DNA of 64,000 nucleotides from Spirosoma endbachense (GTDB lineage: Bacteria > Bacteroidota > Bacteroidia > Cytophagales > Spirosomataceae), in contig NZ_CP045997.1 in NCBI RefSeq assembly GCF_010233585.1, positions 4,617,332 to 4,681,331 on the forward strand. Direction: 5' to 3'. Both the position numbers and the translations under genes were made by a program. Numbering within the stretch: position 1 is the stretch's first letter; each line of letters starts with the position of its first letter. Under the pieces are notes generated by a model. That model did no database searches. It was not told where the DNA came from and saw only the letters and a program-made list of their open reading frames with translations. This document shows, one piece after another, positions 18,601-27,312 of this stretch.

Positions 18601-19225
18601 ACTGATAGCGGCCATTGGCGTCGGTGGTTGTTCCCCGGTTTGTACCTTTCACGACCACACTGACGCCGGGCAAAGGCTCCGCTCCGCCAGTACGGCCATT
18701 GTCGGCCGCACTCACCCTGCCGCTGATGGAAATATCCTCAGGTGCTGTCACCACCGACGTGGTCGTAGACGATGGCAACCGGAGATTGAACTGATTATTA
18801 TCGGTAAGATCCTGCTCCGTGGTTAGCGCTTCCGGAAATCGGGGCGATCCACCGGTTCGGCCGTTGTCTAACACTGACTTTTTCCGGTTCAGAACGACCC
18901 AAATGCCCGGTTTAACCTGTTTGTAGCGCAGGTCAAACGGTTTTAGTAATCGACTCAGGGCGTTTTCCAGGCTTGTGCTCCCGGCTAAAACGTCGGATGG
19001 AACGGTCAGATTGGCAATGGTCCGGTCTTCAAACAGAATATCGGTACGGTAACGTGTTTTCAGGTCGCTCAATACATCGGCCAGCCGGAGTGTGGCAATA
19101 GCCGGAAGGGCTGGAGCCGTGCGGGCCTGTTGCCCAACCATGGCAATTGTCTGGCTACTGGCAGGTTGAGAACCGCTCAACAACGCGCAAAACAGCAGCA
19201 TAGTGGAGTTCAAACGTGAACACAT
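15698..19225 (-). CDS. SusC/RagA-family TonB-dependent transporter with STN domain
   Basis: A 1175-residue outer-membrane importer. ATG at 19225 gives a plausible signal peptide (MCSRLNSTMLLFCALLSGS...). The frame is open 40 codons further but would then overlap FecR with no signal-like sequence. The STN domain is at about 46-113, the carboxypeptidase-like domain at about 166-250 (PLPGVSVVVKGTNRGTTTD), the plug follows from LNEVVVVGYG...SDLTGSV, and the barrel ends with TFTTGLNLQF. It is odd in that a heptapeptide DNGRTGG occurs twice, at residues 120-126 in the linker and 175-181 inside the carboxypeptidase-like domain. The gene follows FecR by 34 bases. Confidence 0.95.
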   Translation of the reverse strand: MCSRLNSTMLLFCALLSGSQPASSQTIAMVGQQARTAPALPAIATLRLADVLSDLKTRYRTDILFEDRTIANLTVPSDVLAGSTSLENALSRLLKPFDLRYKQVKPGIWVVLNRKKSVLDNGRTGGSPRFPEALTTEQDLTDNNQFNLRLPSSTTTSVVTAPEDISISGRVSAADNGRTGGAEPLPGVSVVVKGTNRGTTTDANGRYQLSIPEPASGPGSLTLVFSYVGYVAQEISLLNGNGQPRSEINVQLEETNQSLNEVVVVGYGSVRKSDLTGSVTSLKAQDLTRGTNVNLQQTLIGRSPGVQIYQKSGEPGATMSVQIRGITSITGNNDPLYVVDGLPVNDGTAIGTASAGGTTSNPNNRTPLNSLNPADIESIEILKDASASAIYGSRGANGVVIITTKKGREGKLKVEYNGTYGVQKVAHTQRFMTGDEYTKAINEIIDLGKLSTPKVTGPNANTDWQKLLLRDAPIQSHDLSFSGAGGNTRFYMSAGYFNQDGIMLKSGTRRYNARVNVENGIANKYNIGISLTTSYTRDYYNATGVGLNDNASALYMAQNYDPTAPPYNADGSYYRSPLMAPMDNPLAVINGQYGMGDTYRTFGNLYAEYFLAPSLSAKVRVGVDLNDNQRYFWIDPTTLTGLSYNGYADVRDGKRGYYLAEGTLNYNKSVKDHRISAVVGSTYERYTSSSLTASSRSFALADLTYDALGTGDNTLNGVSSGRQENKLISFLGRVNYAYKGKYLLTGSIRADGSARFGPNKRFGYFPSAALAWRIHDEDFLKNSRSLSELKFRASYGVTGNQPTVNYLYFSTYSAGRNAVFNGNKVSSLQPSRSANPNLQWESAVQADVGIDFGFFNSRLTGSIDYYNRKTSNLLYDIPQPSSTGFGSRTENVGSMRNSGLEFALKGVVLNKKDFRIDAGFNITTLKNQVLSLGNVSQSIGTGPGSIGQVSILKPGESIGSFYGYIVDGVWQTGDDFGQAQTGVRPGDPKYRDLDGNKIINANDRVILGKSLPDFYYGFNSSVSFKGLVLDVFFEGSQGAKMLNSSLVDSYYPVDYRRNKLADPYLNRWTPTNPTNDYPSFLPNDVQGQRQVTNKTVEDASYLRLQAIRLSYKIPVPSNRYISGASLFVNGQNLYTFTKYSGSDPAANALGDNILRIDYNTYPLTRTFTTGLNLQF
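18683..18868 (-). repeat. two in-frame copies of a 21-base sequence coding DNGRTGG
   Basis: Copies at 18683-18703 and 18848-18868 match at 17 of 21 bases; all four differences are silent third-position changes, so the peptide is identical. One copy lies in the linker and one in the first strands of the carboxypeptidase-like domain of SusC. Confidence 0.8.
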
Positions 19226-19259
19226 AGAGGCTTTGTGTAAGGGTAAGTAAGTCGGAAGG

Positions 19260-20264
19260 TTATTCGAAAAGAGTGACGGTATCGTCTTTCTGCTTATAGT
19301 TGATTTCCAGCAATTCGGCCACCACCTGTAGAAACTCATCAGCATTTTTGACCTGAAACGAACCAGTAACCGTACGATTGGCTAATTCCGGGTCTTTAAG
19401 AATCACACGCAGGCCATAGGTATCGCGAAGAAGGTCAGCGATCTCCCGAACGGATGTACTTTTAAACACAAACCGATGGTCACGCCAGGCCATACTGACT
19501 TCGGGCTGGGTGGTGAAACTTTGCGTTAATTGACCCAACGTGTTTACACTAACCGCATCACCCGGCTTTAGACGCAACTGGCGAACGGGTTTCGCCGGAC
19601 TGGAATACGTAAGCTGGATAGCCCCTTTGCTTAAAACAACCCTGGTTCCACCCGGCCGGTCATATACGTTAAATTCGGTTCCTAATACCTCAACATCAAC
19701 ACCGCGATTTGTGTGGACAACAAATCGCTGGTGGGAAGGTGTATGTTTGATGGAAAAAGCCGCTTCGCCCGTTAAGTACACCGCCCGTGTTTTATTGCCA
19801 AAGCCAAAACGCGGTATACGAAGAGTTGAATGGGCATTCAGCGTTACCTTCGATCCATCAGGTAGGGTTAATTGATTGGTTTCACCGAAATCCGTCTCCA
19901 GCGTTTGATAAAGCAGTTGTTGTCGACCCGCATATAGTCCGGCCAGCAGGCAAAGCATCACGGAGGCCGCGACCAGCCATCGTGGGGATATGGGTAACGG
20001 GCGAACAGGCACCTGTTGCTCTTCCGTACTCAGGGGGTGTTGCTGCTGCTCCCAGACCTCAATTTTATTCGAGAGTCGGCGCAGCGCTACGTCTTCGTCG
20101 GCCAGGTATTGAAGATTCTGGTGTTCCCACTCGTCGAGCCAGGCTACGTATTGCATCTGGTTAGCCGGTTGCTGTAACCAGTCGGCAATCATCGTTCGTT
20201 GCAGGGCTGTTGAGCGACCGGCAAAGTGCTCAAACAGCGTTTCTTTCCTAATAGCCTGATTCAT
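19260..20264 (-). CDS. FecR-family anti-sigma factor
   Basis: A 334-residue membrane-bound anti-sigma factor for the second locus. The cytoplasmic N-terminal part contains LQQPANQMQYVAWLDEWE. A single membrane helix lies near 95-112 (WLVAASVMLCLLAGLYAG). The FecR domain shows NQLTLPDGSKVTLNAHST and LTGEAAFSIKHTPSHQRFVVHT, and a DUF4974/STN-like tail follows (ADLLRDTYGLRVILKD, NRTVTGSF). Its ATG overlaps the stop of the sigma gene by four bases (ATGA), indicating coupled translation with its partner. Confidence 0.95.
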   Translation of the reverse strand: MNQAIRKETLFEHFAGRSTALQRTMIADWLQQPANQMQYVAWLDEWEHQNLQYLADEDVALRRLSNKIEVWEQQQHPLSTEEQQVPVRPLPISPRWLVAASVMLCLLAGLYAGRQQLLYQTLETDFGETNQLTLPDGSKVTLNAHSTLRIPRFGFGNKTRAVYLTGEAAFSIKHTPSHQRFVVHTNRGVDVEVLGTEFNVYDRPGGTRVVLSKGAIQLTYSSPAKPVRQLRLKPGDAVSVNTLGQLTQSFTTQPEVSMAWRDHRFVFKSTSVREIADLLRDTYGLRVILKDPELANRTVTGSFQVKNADEFLQVVAELLEINYKQKDDTVTLFE

Positions 20265-20962
20265 TTGATGACGAACGTTTGTACCGATGCAGAGAAGACC
20301 GGCTGGGTAGACGACTGAATACTAGCGAAGGCCGTTAGCCAGCAAAACAGGCCCAATTGGAGCATCTGGCGTAGTTGCGAAAGCGCCCGACTTAAATGGG
20401 CTTCGATTGTTTTCGGCGAAATCTGGAGTTCATTGGCAATTTCGCGGTGCTTTTTGCCCTCGAATCGGCTCATGATAAACACCCGCTGACACTGGGGCGG
20501 GAGCGTTCGAACGGTTTCTTCAATGCGCTGATACAACTCCGTATACTGAAGTAGTTGCTCCGGATCGAGCGAACCAACGGCATCTGTCACGTATGATTCG
20601 GCCTCCGATGTCATCGGCTCCTGCTGAAATTCCTGCCGTAGGTGTGAGTAGGCCCGCTTCCTGACGGCTCCGTACAGATAAGCCTGATAGGAGGTTGTAA
20701 TGTGCTGATGAACCTGATTTTTCCAGAAGCTGAAAAATACCTCACTCACCAGATCTTCGGCAATGGTACGTGAGTGCACAAAACGAACGGCCTGACTGCA
20801 CAGCGTTCGATAATAGCGCCGAAACAGTAGTTCATAACCCCGTCGGGCATTCTCATCGAATGCCTGCCGAATCAGAAATTCAGCATCCATCACAATGGGT
20901 TCGGCAGCTGACTGCCGGAACGGATTGGTTGGAACGGGTTTATCAGGTAGATTTTCGGGCAT
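20261..20962 (-). CDS. ECF-type RNA polymerase sigma factor
   Basis: Sigma factor of the Bacteroidota RpoE/FecI type, 233 residues from the ATG at 20962. A TTG eight codons upstream and a later ATG (MDAEFLIRQAF) are the alternatives. Region 2 is seen in RGYELLFRRYYRTLCSQAVRFV and EDLVSEVFFSFWKN. Region 4 is seen in LPPQCQRVFIMSRFEGKKH, followed by the helix-turn-helix EIANELQISPKTIEAHLSRAL. A hydrophobic C-terminal extension (LFCWLTAFASIQ) is common in these factors. It heads the sigma-FecR-SusC-SusD-GH5-sulfatase set. Confidence 0.94.
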   Translation of the reverse strand: MPENLPDKPVPTNPFRQSAAEPIVMDAEFLIRQAFDENARRGYELLFRRYYRTLCSQAVRFVHSRTIAEDLVSEVFFSFWKNQVHQHITTSYQAYLYGAVRKRAYSHLRQEFQQEPMTSEAESYVTDAVGSLDPEQLLQYTELYQRIEETVRTLPPQCQRVFIMSRFEGKKHREIANELQISPKTIEAHLSRALSQLRQMLQLGLFCWLTAFASIQSSTQPVFSASVQTFVIK

Positions 20963-21084
20963 TGGCAGTAGCAAAATGAATCGCAATTACTACTAAGTCC
21001 GCAAAAGCCGCTTTATCCCCTAGTCAATTCGTAGATTTTTTTTTATTATTTTGATAATAACTATCAAACTCACCTTTAATCATT

Positions 21085-21122
21085 GTAAACTCAGGCTATT
21101 CCCACCAATAGCCTGAGTTTAC
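21085..21122 (-). terminator. terminator-like hairpin after the peptidase/permease gene
   Basis: Perfect 16-base arms (GTAAACTCAGGCTATT and its complement) with a 6-base loop, 74 bases beyond the stop of the leftward permease/peptidase gene. No strong U-run follows immediately. Confidence 0.65.
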
Positions 21123-21195
21123 CTGTTTTACATATCTACTGACAACGTACGGTTAAACCCCAGATAAAACCGTCCCGTGATTTCTTCAAACCGCG

Positions 21196-24100
21196 CTATT
21201 TTCCGAACCTTACCTCCTGCCTGTTATCGGCTTGGTTTTCATCCAACATATAGCCATACGGATCAATGGCCACCGACTGGGGCTTTTTGTTAATCGTAAG
21301 CGTTAATAGCGTTTCCCCATTGCTGAAATGATGCTTTTGCAGATAGAGTGGTTTCAGGTGTTGATCCCACTCTTCAGGTTTCCGGTCAAACAAGGCGATA
21401 TCGATAGCATCATCCGGCAAAAGCGGCTTGTTTGATCCTTGTTCCGTTTTACCCATATTAATCCGAAGCGTTAGCCTGAACTGACAGTTTACGAGCGATT
21501 CGCAGGACACTACCGTAACCTTCATTGAATAGACGATTACTTTTTTGAGCAAGTCATCAATACGCCTGGCCTGAGTGGCGGTAGCTTCCTGATACAATTC
21601 ATGAATCAGGTCATCAGGTGTCGCTTTGGTAGCAGGGTAAGCATGTTTCTCGATCAGGCGTTGCAAGGCTCGGTTGAGGTTCGCTTCGCCAAGTGTTTCT
21701 TTAATGGCGTACAAAACCAGTCCTCCTTTCTGGTAATAAACATACGGCTGGTCGGTTGCCTGGGCTAACGGCAACTCCTTTCCATCTGAGTTTCGCATAG
21801 AAAAGTAAAGCCCATTATCTGTCTGTAAGTAGTTCCTTAGAAGCATTTTACCAAACGATTTTTCGACTACCATGGCTTCGGTGTATTTGGCGAGGGATTC
21901 GGTGAGCAAGCCGTCTCCAGGTCCATTAACCGGTGCTACTTTGTTGGCCCACCATTGATGCGACACCTCATGGGCCACGATTGCGTAACCAAAGTTCACG
22001 TTGTCCGTATTCCGAAAGTCACTCAAAAAATTGATCCGTTCAGCGCTGAATATCAGACCCGGATAGGCAGTAGCGGCACCTTTATAGTGTGGAATCTCGG
22101 CAAGTGTGAAGTGCTTCAGGGGATAGTGGCTAAAGTTGCTGTTACAATAATCCATCGCATCTTTCATAGCCTGCATCATACTTGCCATGTTATGGGTCCG
22201 ACCATCCTGATAACAGATGCTCAATTCAACACCCTTGTAGGTTTCTTTTTTGATCGTATAGCGTGCCGAACTCAGGGCAAACATAAAATTTATGGGTGCA
22301 GTGGTTTTATACTCAAAATACCGGCGCTGATCGGCGATCCATGATTTCTGTAAATCGCCCACCGTTACAACGTATTGATCAGGCTCGGTTGAAACTGTTG
22401 TTTCGAGGTCAATTAAGTGATATCGATTATCCGCCGGGACAGGTATAGACTGTGACGGAAGCCCTGATTTCTTCCGGGCTTTGGCATCATCAGTTTCGAA
22501 TCGGCTATTGTAGCCCAGAAACGGTACGTATTTTTCCAGTTCGATGTAGGTGCCATTCTCGACCACAGCATGTTCACTGTTAAATGGCATAAACCCAGAG
22601 CGGATAACTTCCATTGAAAAATGTAGTGTTACCTCTGCGCCCGGCACTAACGGCTTCTGGAGAATGAACCAATACTGGTTAAATTCGGCATTGCGGGTCT
22701 GTCTGGCACCCTGTATCGATAAACGGCAGGACGTAACCTCCGGGTCAATACCAACCCAAACTGTTGACATGGGCTCAGTTGATTCATTTTTTAACCGATA
22801 GCTGCCTTTCACGGTATATTTACCGTCTTTCGGATATAAAGCGATGTCTGTTATTACAGCCTTAATAATTGGCTGTGAACGCCTGGAAAATGGTTTAAAC
22901 TGCCGTTCATAACGCAACTGCCAGTCGAGTTTTGCTGCGGTGCTTTTGTAGTTGCCCACTACGTTCGTATCATAATAAATTTTCGAACCGGTAAAAAGCC
23001 AAAGCAATACGGCGGCTGCCCCTAAATAGGCACTTAATTTCCCCCAATGGCTTCCTATTGAATTCACTCGTTGCCACCCGGTATTGTACTGGCCATTTTG
23101 CCAGAGACCAATGGTCAATAAAGAAAGCACCACGGCAAAAGCCCCCCAATAAAGCATGTACCAGTTGAACGCGTTGGCAAAATGCCCAAAACCGTTCAGG
23201 TACGAGTACGTCAGTTCGGGCACAGTGGCATAGCGTAAGAGATAATGTTCAATTCCGAGCCTTCTGCTGAACACGATACAAAATGCAACCAACATACTGA
23301 GCAGCATGCCCAGGTATTTGTTGGGGGTTATGGTCTGGATGAAAACGGCCAGAACCGCGAACAGAAATAACGGCAGGCCACTGTAATAATATAACGTAAG
23401 GTAGGAAGGGAGTTCAATCGTAAAATAGCCATTACTCAGTTGTACGGCTATTCCAATCCCGATATTTGTACTGACCAGAATTACCACAAGTACGCCCAGC
23501 GTTACGCACTTGGCTCCCCATAAGCTCGACGTGAATACGGGCGTACTGTAGATTAATTCCTGCATAGTTGCCGCTCGTTCGCGACCCAGCAATTCAGCAG
23601 CATAAAAAATGATCAGTAACATAGCCAGTCGCATGGACCTGAGTTCGTCGATAATAACGCCAGTTGCAGGGTACGTGCGAATGCCATAAGAACCGCTGAA
23701 CAGCGTGTCATTCAATTCAATGGCAAAGAGAAAAATCCATAATAAAAGCATAACCATGAATGGGATATGCTTCACCAGGGATATTATTTCCAGTTTTAAC
23801 TGCGACAGGAAGGTTATCCAACCAAAGGCGTAACCTTGTGGATGAACTTGATAAGGACTATAACGAACCAGGTTAACCGACTCCTGCCTTGTTTTCTGTC
23901 TGGTCTGGGCAGGCAGGTGGAGCCGAAACGTAAAATACTGATAACTCACCGTGAGTAGTATACCCGCAAACGCTGTCCATAGCAGGCGATTCAGCAGGAA
24001 CACATTCCGGAGGGGAAACAGCTGAGTATTACGCTGCCAGTCAGACCACAAACGGGCCTCGCCAAAGAAAGCGGCCAGACCAAATGGGTCCAGCAAAAGC

Positions 24101-24723
24101 GGCAATGGATCAGGTTCGGCAATTTTGAGACTAGACGTTGCCAGTAAAGGCGAATTGCCCAGTATTGACGCTGACCAGTACAGGATATAGAGCAGTACAC
24201 CCGCCACATAAATGGCCCGTACATTCTGGCTAAGCATGGCCGTACAGAAGATCAGGCTACTGGAAAACAGGACATTAGGGAGGCCAAAAACAAGAAGAGG
24301 TTGCCAGAAATAATCGAAACGAAACGGACCTGACTGACCGCTATCCAGTAGCACTGAACCAGCAGCCATACCCAATAAGGAAAGGCAAAGAAGCAGAAAT
24401 ACAGCCAGTAACAGACCTAAAAACCGTACTCCGAAATACGGCAAACGGCCCACAGCGGTTGTAAACACGATGGCATCCATCTTATAGGTCGTATCCCGCA
24501 AAACAACATTGGCGCAGAAGATCGTACTGGCGAAAATTGAGCACAGGGAAAGCAGTCCCACGATAACCGTAATGGCATAGGGTGAATTTTTGTGGACCTC
24601 CTCGCCCCCGTAGCTCCCCTGAATGGCCAGTATCCCTAATCCAAAAAACAAGATAGCAGCTGCCCTGAACGAGATCTGGCGGAGATGATACCTTATTTCG
24701 AACGGTAAGAGTACACCTAACAT
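21196..24723 (-). CDS. ABC-2-type permease fused to an M1-family zinc aminopeptidase
   Basis: A 1175-residue fusion. The first ~560 residues carry about a dozen hydrophobic segments of an ABC-2-type permease. The rest is exported-side sequence with an M1 peptidase domain: zinc motif HEVSH at 918-922 followed by QWW, the third ligand Glu942 in LLTESLAKYTEA, and a later YVYYQKGG with the likely catalytic Tyr. The spacing from HEVSH to the Glu is one residue longer than in classical M1 enzymes, as I recall for this fusion family. It overlaps the ATPase gene by seven bases, so both form one complex. Role is unclear, possibly peptide export or processing, or envelope homeostasis. Confidence 0.9.
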   Translation of the reverse strand: MLGVLLPFEIRYHLRQISFRAAAILFFGLGILAIQGSYGGEEVHKNSPYAITVIVGLLSLCSIFASTIFCANVVLRDTTYKMDAIVFTTAVGRLPYFGVRFLGLLLAVFLLLCLSLLGMAAGSVLLDSGQSGPFRFDYFWQPLLVFGLPNVLFSSSLIFCTAMLSQNVRAIYVAGVLLYILYWSASILGNSPLLATSSLKIAEPDPLPLLLDPFGLAAFFGEARLWSDWQRNTQLFPLRNVFLLNRLLWTAFAGILLTVSYQYFTFRLHLPAQTRQKTRQESVNLVRYSPYQVHPQGYAFGWITFLSQLKLEIISLVKHIPFMVMLLLWIFLFAIELNDTLFSGSYGIRTYPATGVIIDELRSMRLAMLLIIFYAAELLGRERAATMQELIYSTPVFTSSLWGAKCVTLGVLVVILVSTNIGIGIAVQLSNGYFTIELPSYLTLYYYSGLPLFLFAVLAVFIQTITPNKYLGMLLSMLVAFCIVFSRRLGIEHYLLRYATVPELTYSYLNGFGHFANAFNWYMLYWGAFAVVLSLLTIGLWQNGQYNTGWQRVNSIGSHWGKLSAYLGAAAVLLWLFTGSKIYYDTNVVGNYKSTAAKLDWQLRYERQFKPFSRRSQPIIKAVITDIALYPKDGKYTVKGSYRLKNESTEPMSTVWVGIDPEVTSCRLSIQGARQTRNAEFNQYWFILQKPLVPGAEVTLHFSMEVIRSGFMPFNSEHAVVENGTYIELEKYVPFLGYNSRFETDDAKARKKSGLPSQSIPVPADNRYHLIDLETTVSTEPDQYVVTVGDLQKSWIADQRRYFEYKTTAPINFMFALSSARYTIKKETYKGVELSICYQDGRTHNMASMMQAMKDAMDYCNSNFSHYPLKHFTLAEIPHYKGAATAYPGLIFSAERINFLSDFRNTDNVNFGYAIVAHEVSHQWWANKVAPVNGPGDGLLTESLAKYTEAMVVEKSFGKMLLRNYLQTDNGLYFSMRNSDGKELPLAQATDQPYVYYQKGGLVLYAIKETLGEANLNRALQRLIEKHAYPATKATPDDLIHELYQEATATQARRIDDLLKKVIVYSMKVTVVSCESLVNCQFRLTLRINMGKTEQGSNKPLLPDDAIDIALFDRKPEEWDQHLKPLYLQKHHFSNGETLLTLTINKKPQSVAIDPYGYMLDENQADNRQEVRFGK

Positions 24724-25619
24724 GCGCTTCCCTCCTTTCTGGAACGCTGTGCGCCAAGTAATGCGGAGAAATATACCTCCTCCAGGCCAGGGTTAAGCGG
24801 TTCAAAACCGGCCTCCGGGCGATCATCGGAAAGTACATGCAATTGCAGCTTACCCGCGATCAGGCGGGTCGAGATGACGTTAAATGTTGCCTGATACGTC
24901 TGTAGGGCATCTTTTGGGATTATTTTTCGCCAAACCTGTCCTTTCAGCGATTCGGTCAAGGCAGCGGGCTTACCCTGTAAAATAACCTTTCCATGCGCCA
25001 GAACGGCCATTTCGGGGCATAGATCATGTACATCCTCCACGATATGCGTTGAAAGCAACACGACAACCTGCTCGCCGATTTCGCTCAGAAGATCATGAAA
25101 GCGATTGCGTTCGAGCGGGTCAAGGCCAGCGGTTGGCTCATCGACGATGATTAACTGAGGGTTGCCCAGCAATGCCTGCGCGATGCCAAAACGTTGCCGC
25201 ATTCCTCCCGAAAATGTACTAACGGCCTGCTTTCGAACGGCATACAGGTTGGTCTGTTGCAACAAGGCCATGACCTGTTCATCGCGCTCTTTTCGAATCA
25301 GTAACCCTTTCAATACGGCGAGGTGATTCAATAAGTCCATCGCAGCCAGTTTAAGATATACGCCAAAATCCTGTGGCAGATAGCCAAGCTGTTGTCGTAG
25401 TTGCTGTGGATTTTGATGAATATCCTTACCGTCAAAAAGTACATGCCCACTGTCGGGTTGCTGGAGGGTCGCCAGCGTGCGCATTAACGAAGATTTTCCG
25501 GCACCATTCGGGCCCAAAAGCCCAAAGAGACCATTCGATATGCTTAGTGAGACATTGTCCAGTGCCTTTACCCCGTTGCCGTAGCTTTTGGTAAGATTGA
25601 CTATTTCCAGCCTGTTCAT
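24717..25619 (-). CDS. ABC transporter ATP-binding protein
   Basis: Energises the permease/peptidase encoded immediately downstream (7-base overlap). All nucleotide-binding motifs are present in 300 residues: Walker A GPNGAGKS at 36-43, a Q-loop near LPQDFG, the signature FSGGM at 136-140, Walker B LIIVDEP from 156, a D-loop (AGLDP) and the switch His in LLSTHIVED. The remaining C-terminal ~90 residues are a variable domain typical of ABC-2 drug or lipid exporters. The gene is divergent from the histidine kinase at 25837, which may regulate it. Confidence 0.95.
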   Translation of the reverse strand: MNRLEIVNLTKSYGNGVKALDNVSLSISNGLFGLLGPNGAGKSSLMRTLATLQQPDSGHVLFDGKDIHQNPQQLRQQLGYLPQDFGVYLKLAAMDLLNHLAVLKGLLIRKERDEQVMALLQQTNLYAVRKQAVSTFSGGMRQRFGIAQALLGNPQLIIVDEPTAGLDPLERNRFHDLLSEIGEQVVVLLSTHIVEDVHDLCPEMAVLAHGKVILQGKPAALTESLKGQVWRKIIPKDALQTYQATFNVISTRLIAGKLQLHVLSDDRPEAGFEPLNPGLEEVYFSALLGAQRSRKEGSAC

Positions 25620-25836
25620 CCCTATTGTTTAGTGATTATGGCTGAAATTAACCGGCCGTTCTGGAGCTGTCAATAATAGATGACAACGGTCGCCAATCAA
25701 CGGATGAACGCTCTTGCTTACTCGGCAATCGGCTTTCTGCACCTACATCATCAAAATCGGTACGTTCGTCATTAAGATTTGTACGAACCAGCACGAAGCG
25801 TTTCTTTTATTCATTTCGACCGTAAATATCGTACCA

Positions 25837-27312
25837 ATGAAACCAGGATTTCTCGCCCGGCATCAGGATTTCTGGCTCTTTATCGGCCTTTTGCTTTGGC
25901 TGGGAATTTTCCATACGCTGGAAAACGCATCGGCTATGTGGAGCGACTATTTTGTGGTTCTCCTGGTCCTGGCTCCGGTTCAAGTACCGACACTTGTATT
26001 CGCCTGGAACAAAGAACGACTGAGTCAGCTACACTCCTCTCGTGGCTACCTGACCTACTGGTTTATCTGTTTTGGCATTTGCTTACCAACCAGCACAATC
26101 CTCTGCATTTTAGTACAGCCAACCCAGTATCATGACCTGATCGTTGTTAGTTCTCTTTGTAGTTATACGCTTGAATTTTTGCTGGCCGCTAATGCGTATT
26201 ACCAAAAGCGGGGCAGGCAAAGTAAATGGATTCGGAAAATTGATCTTGACAATGCCCTGCTGATCAGCGTTACACTTATTTCGGTGACGCTTGCGGCTAT
26301 GGCCGTATCCAGCCTGAACAACCCGATTTATCACACAAAGGAACAACTGCTGATCGGATTCGAATTCAGTATTGAAAAAATCATTCGGCATTTTGGCACC
26401 TTTCTGAGCATCGCTCTTCAGTTCCAGTTTATGTATTTATGTGGCTATTTATTTTTCTATATCAACAGCCGTTTTCTGGTTTCGAAGGTGTTAAGACAAA
26501 ACGGTCTGGTGTTATATGTTTTGAGCGTTTTAGCCACCGTTGCCTTACTGTACCCCATTGTGGCACAGCTCATTGCGTCATTGCCCATGAACCAGCTTTT
26601 CGGACATATCTTCCCGCCCAACCCGTTCAAGTTGGAAAATGCGTTTGCTGCGCTAGCCATCATGCTGATCAGTTTGCCCATTGTACTAGCCCTTCAATGG
26701 GCCAGGCAAAATAGCCAGATCATGGCCCTGGAAAAGGAAAAAACACAGACCGAACTGGATCTGTTGAAGCAACAGCTTAATCCGCACTTTTTCTTCAACA
26801 CGTTGAATAATTTGTACGCCATGAGCCTGCAACAATCAAAACAAACATCGGAAAGTATTCTTCAACTCTCTGAGTTAATGCGGTATGTGATTTACAAAGG
26901 GCAGGAGCCAACGGTCAGCATCCGGGATGAGGTGAAGTATCTGGACGATTATATACAATTGCAGCGAATACGACTCAGGAAAGCGTTAGATTTTCAGTTT
27001 AAGCAAGTCATAACCGATGACCGCCAGACAATAGCTCCTCTGCTGCTGATCGTCTTTGTCGAAAATGCCTTCAAACACGGCATAGAATCCGCTGATAACG
27101 AGACTGTTCTGCATCTCGATTTACGATGTGATTCCCGGCAGCTTTATTTCCGTTGTGAAAATTCGGTCGAATCAGCTATCGAAACAAAAGATGGTATCGG
27201 ACTTAGCAATCTAAAAAGGAGACTGACTTTACTGTATCCCGGTAAACATGCGCTGAAAACCACGGCTCAGGATCATACTTTTACGGCCGAATTACAACTG
27301 GACTTAGCATGA
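25837..27312 (+). CDS. LytS/YehU-type sensor histidine kinase
   Basis: An inner-membrane kinase of 491 residues. ATG at 25837 is chosen; the frame is open 41 codons further upstream but that part crosses the expected promoter region. About eight membrane helices fill residues 15-290. A short coiled linker (EKEKTQTELDLLKQQ) leads to the His_kinase domain with the phospho-acceptor His317 in LNPHFFFNTLNNLY. The HATPase_c part shows VENAFKHGIE (N box) and DGIGLSNLKRRL (G box). It overlaps the response-regulator gene by four bases (ATGA). Confidence 0.93.
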   Translation: MKPGFLARHQDFWLFIGLLLWLGIFHTLENASAMWSDYFVVLLVLAPVQVPTLVFAWNKERLSQLHSSRGYLTYWFICFGICLPTSTILCILVQPTQYHDLIVVSSLCSYTLEFLLAANAYYQKRGRQSKWIRKIDLDNALLISVTLISVTLAAMAVSSLNNPIYHTKEQLLIGFEFSIEKIIRHFGTFLSIALQFQFMYLCGYLFFYINSRFLVSKVLRQNGLVLYVLSVLATVALLYPIVAQLIASLPMNQLFGHIFPPNPFKLENAFAALAIMLISLPIVLALQWARQNSQIMALEKEKTQTELDLLKQQLNPHFFFNTLNNLYAMSLQQSKQTSESILQLSELMRYVIYKGQEPTVSIRDEVKYLDDYIQLQRIRLRKALDFQFKQVITDDRQTIAPLLLIVFVENAFKHGIESADNETVLHLDLRCDSRQLYFRCENSVESAIETKDGIGLSNLKRRLTLLYPGKHALKTTAQDHTFTAELQLDLA

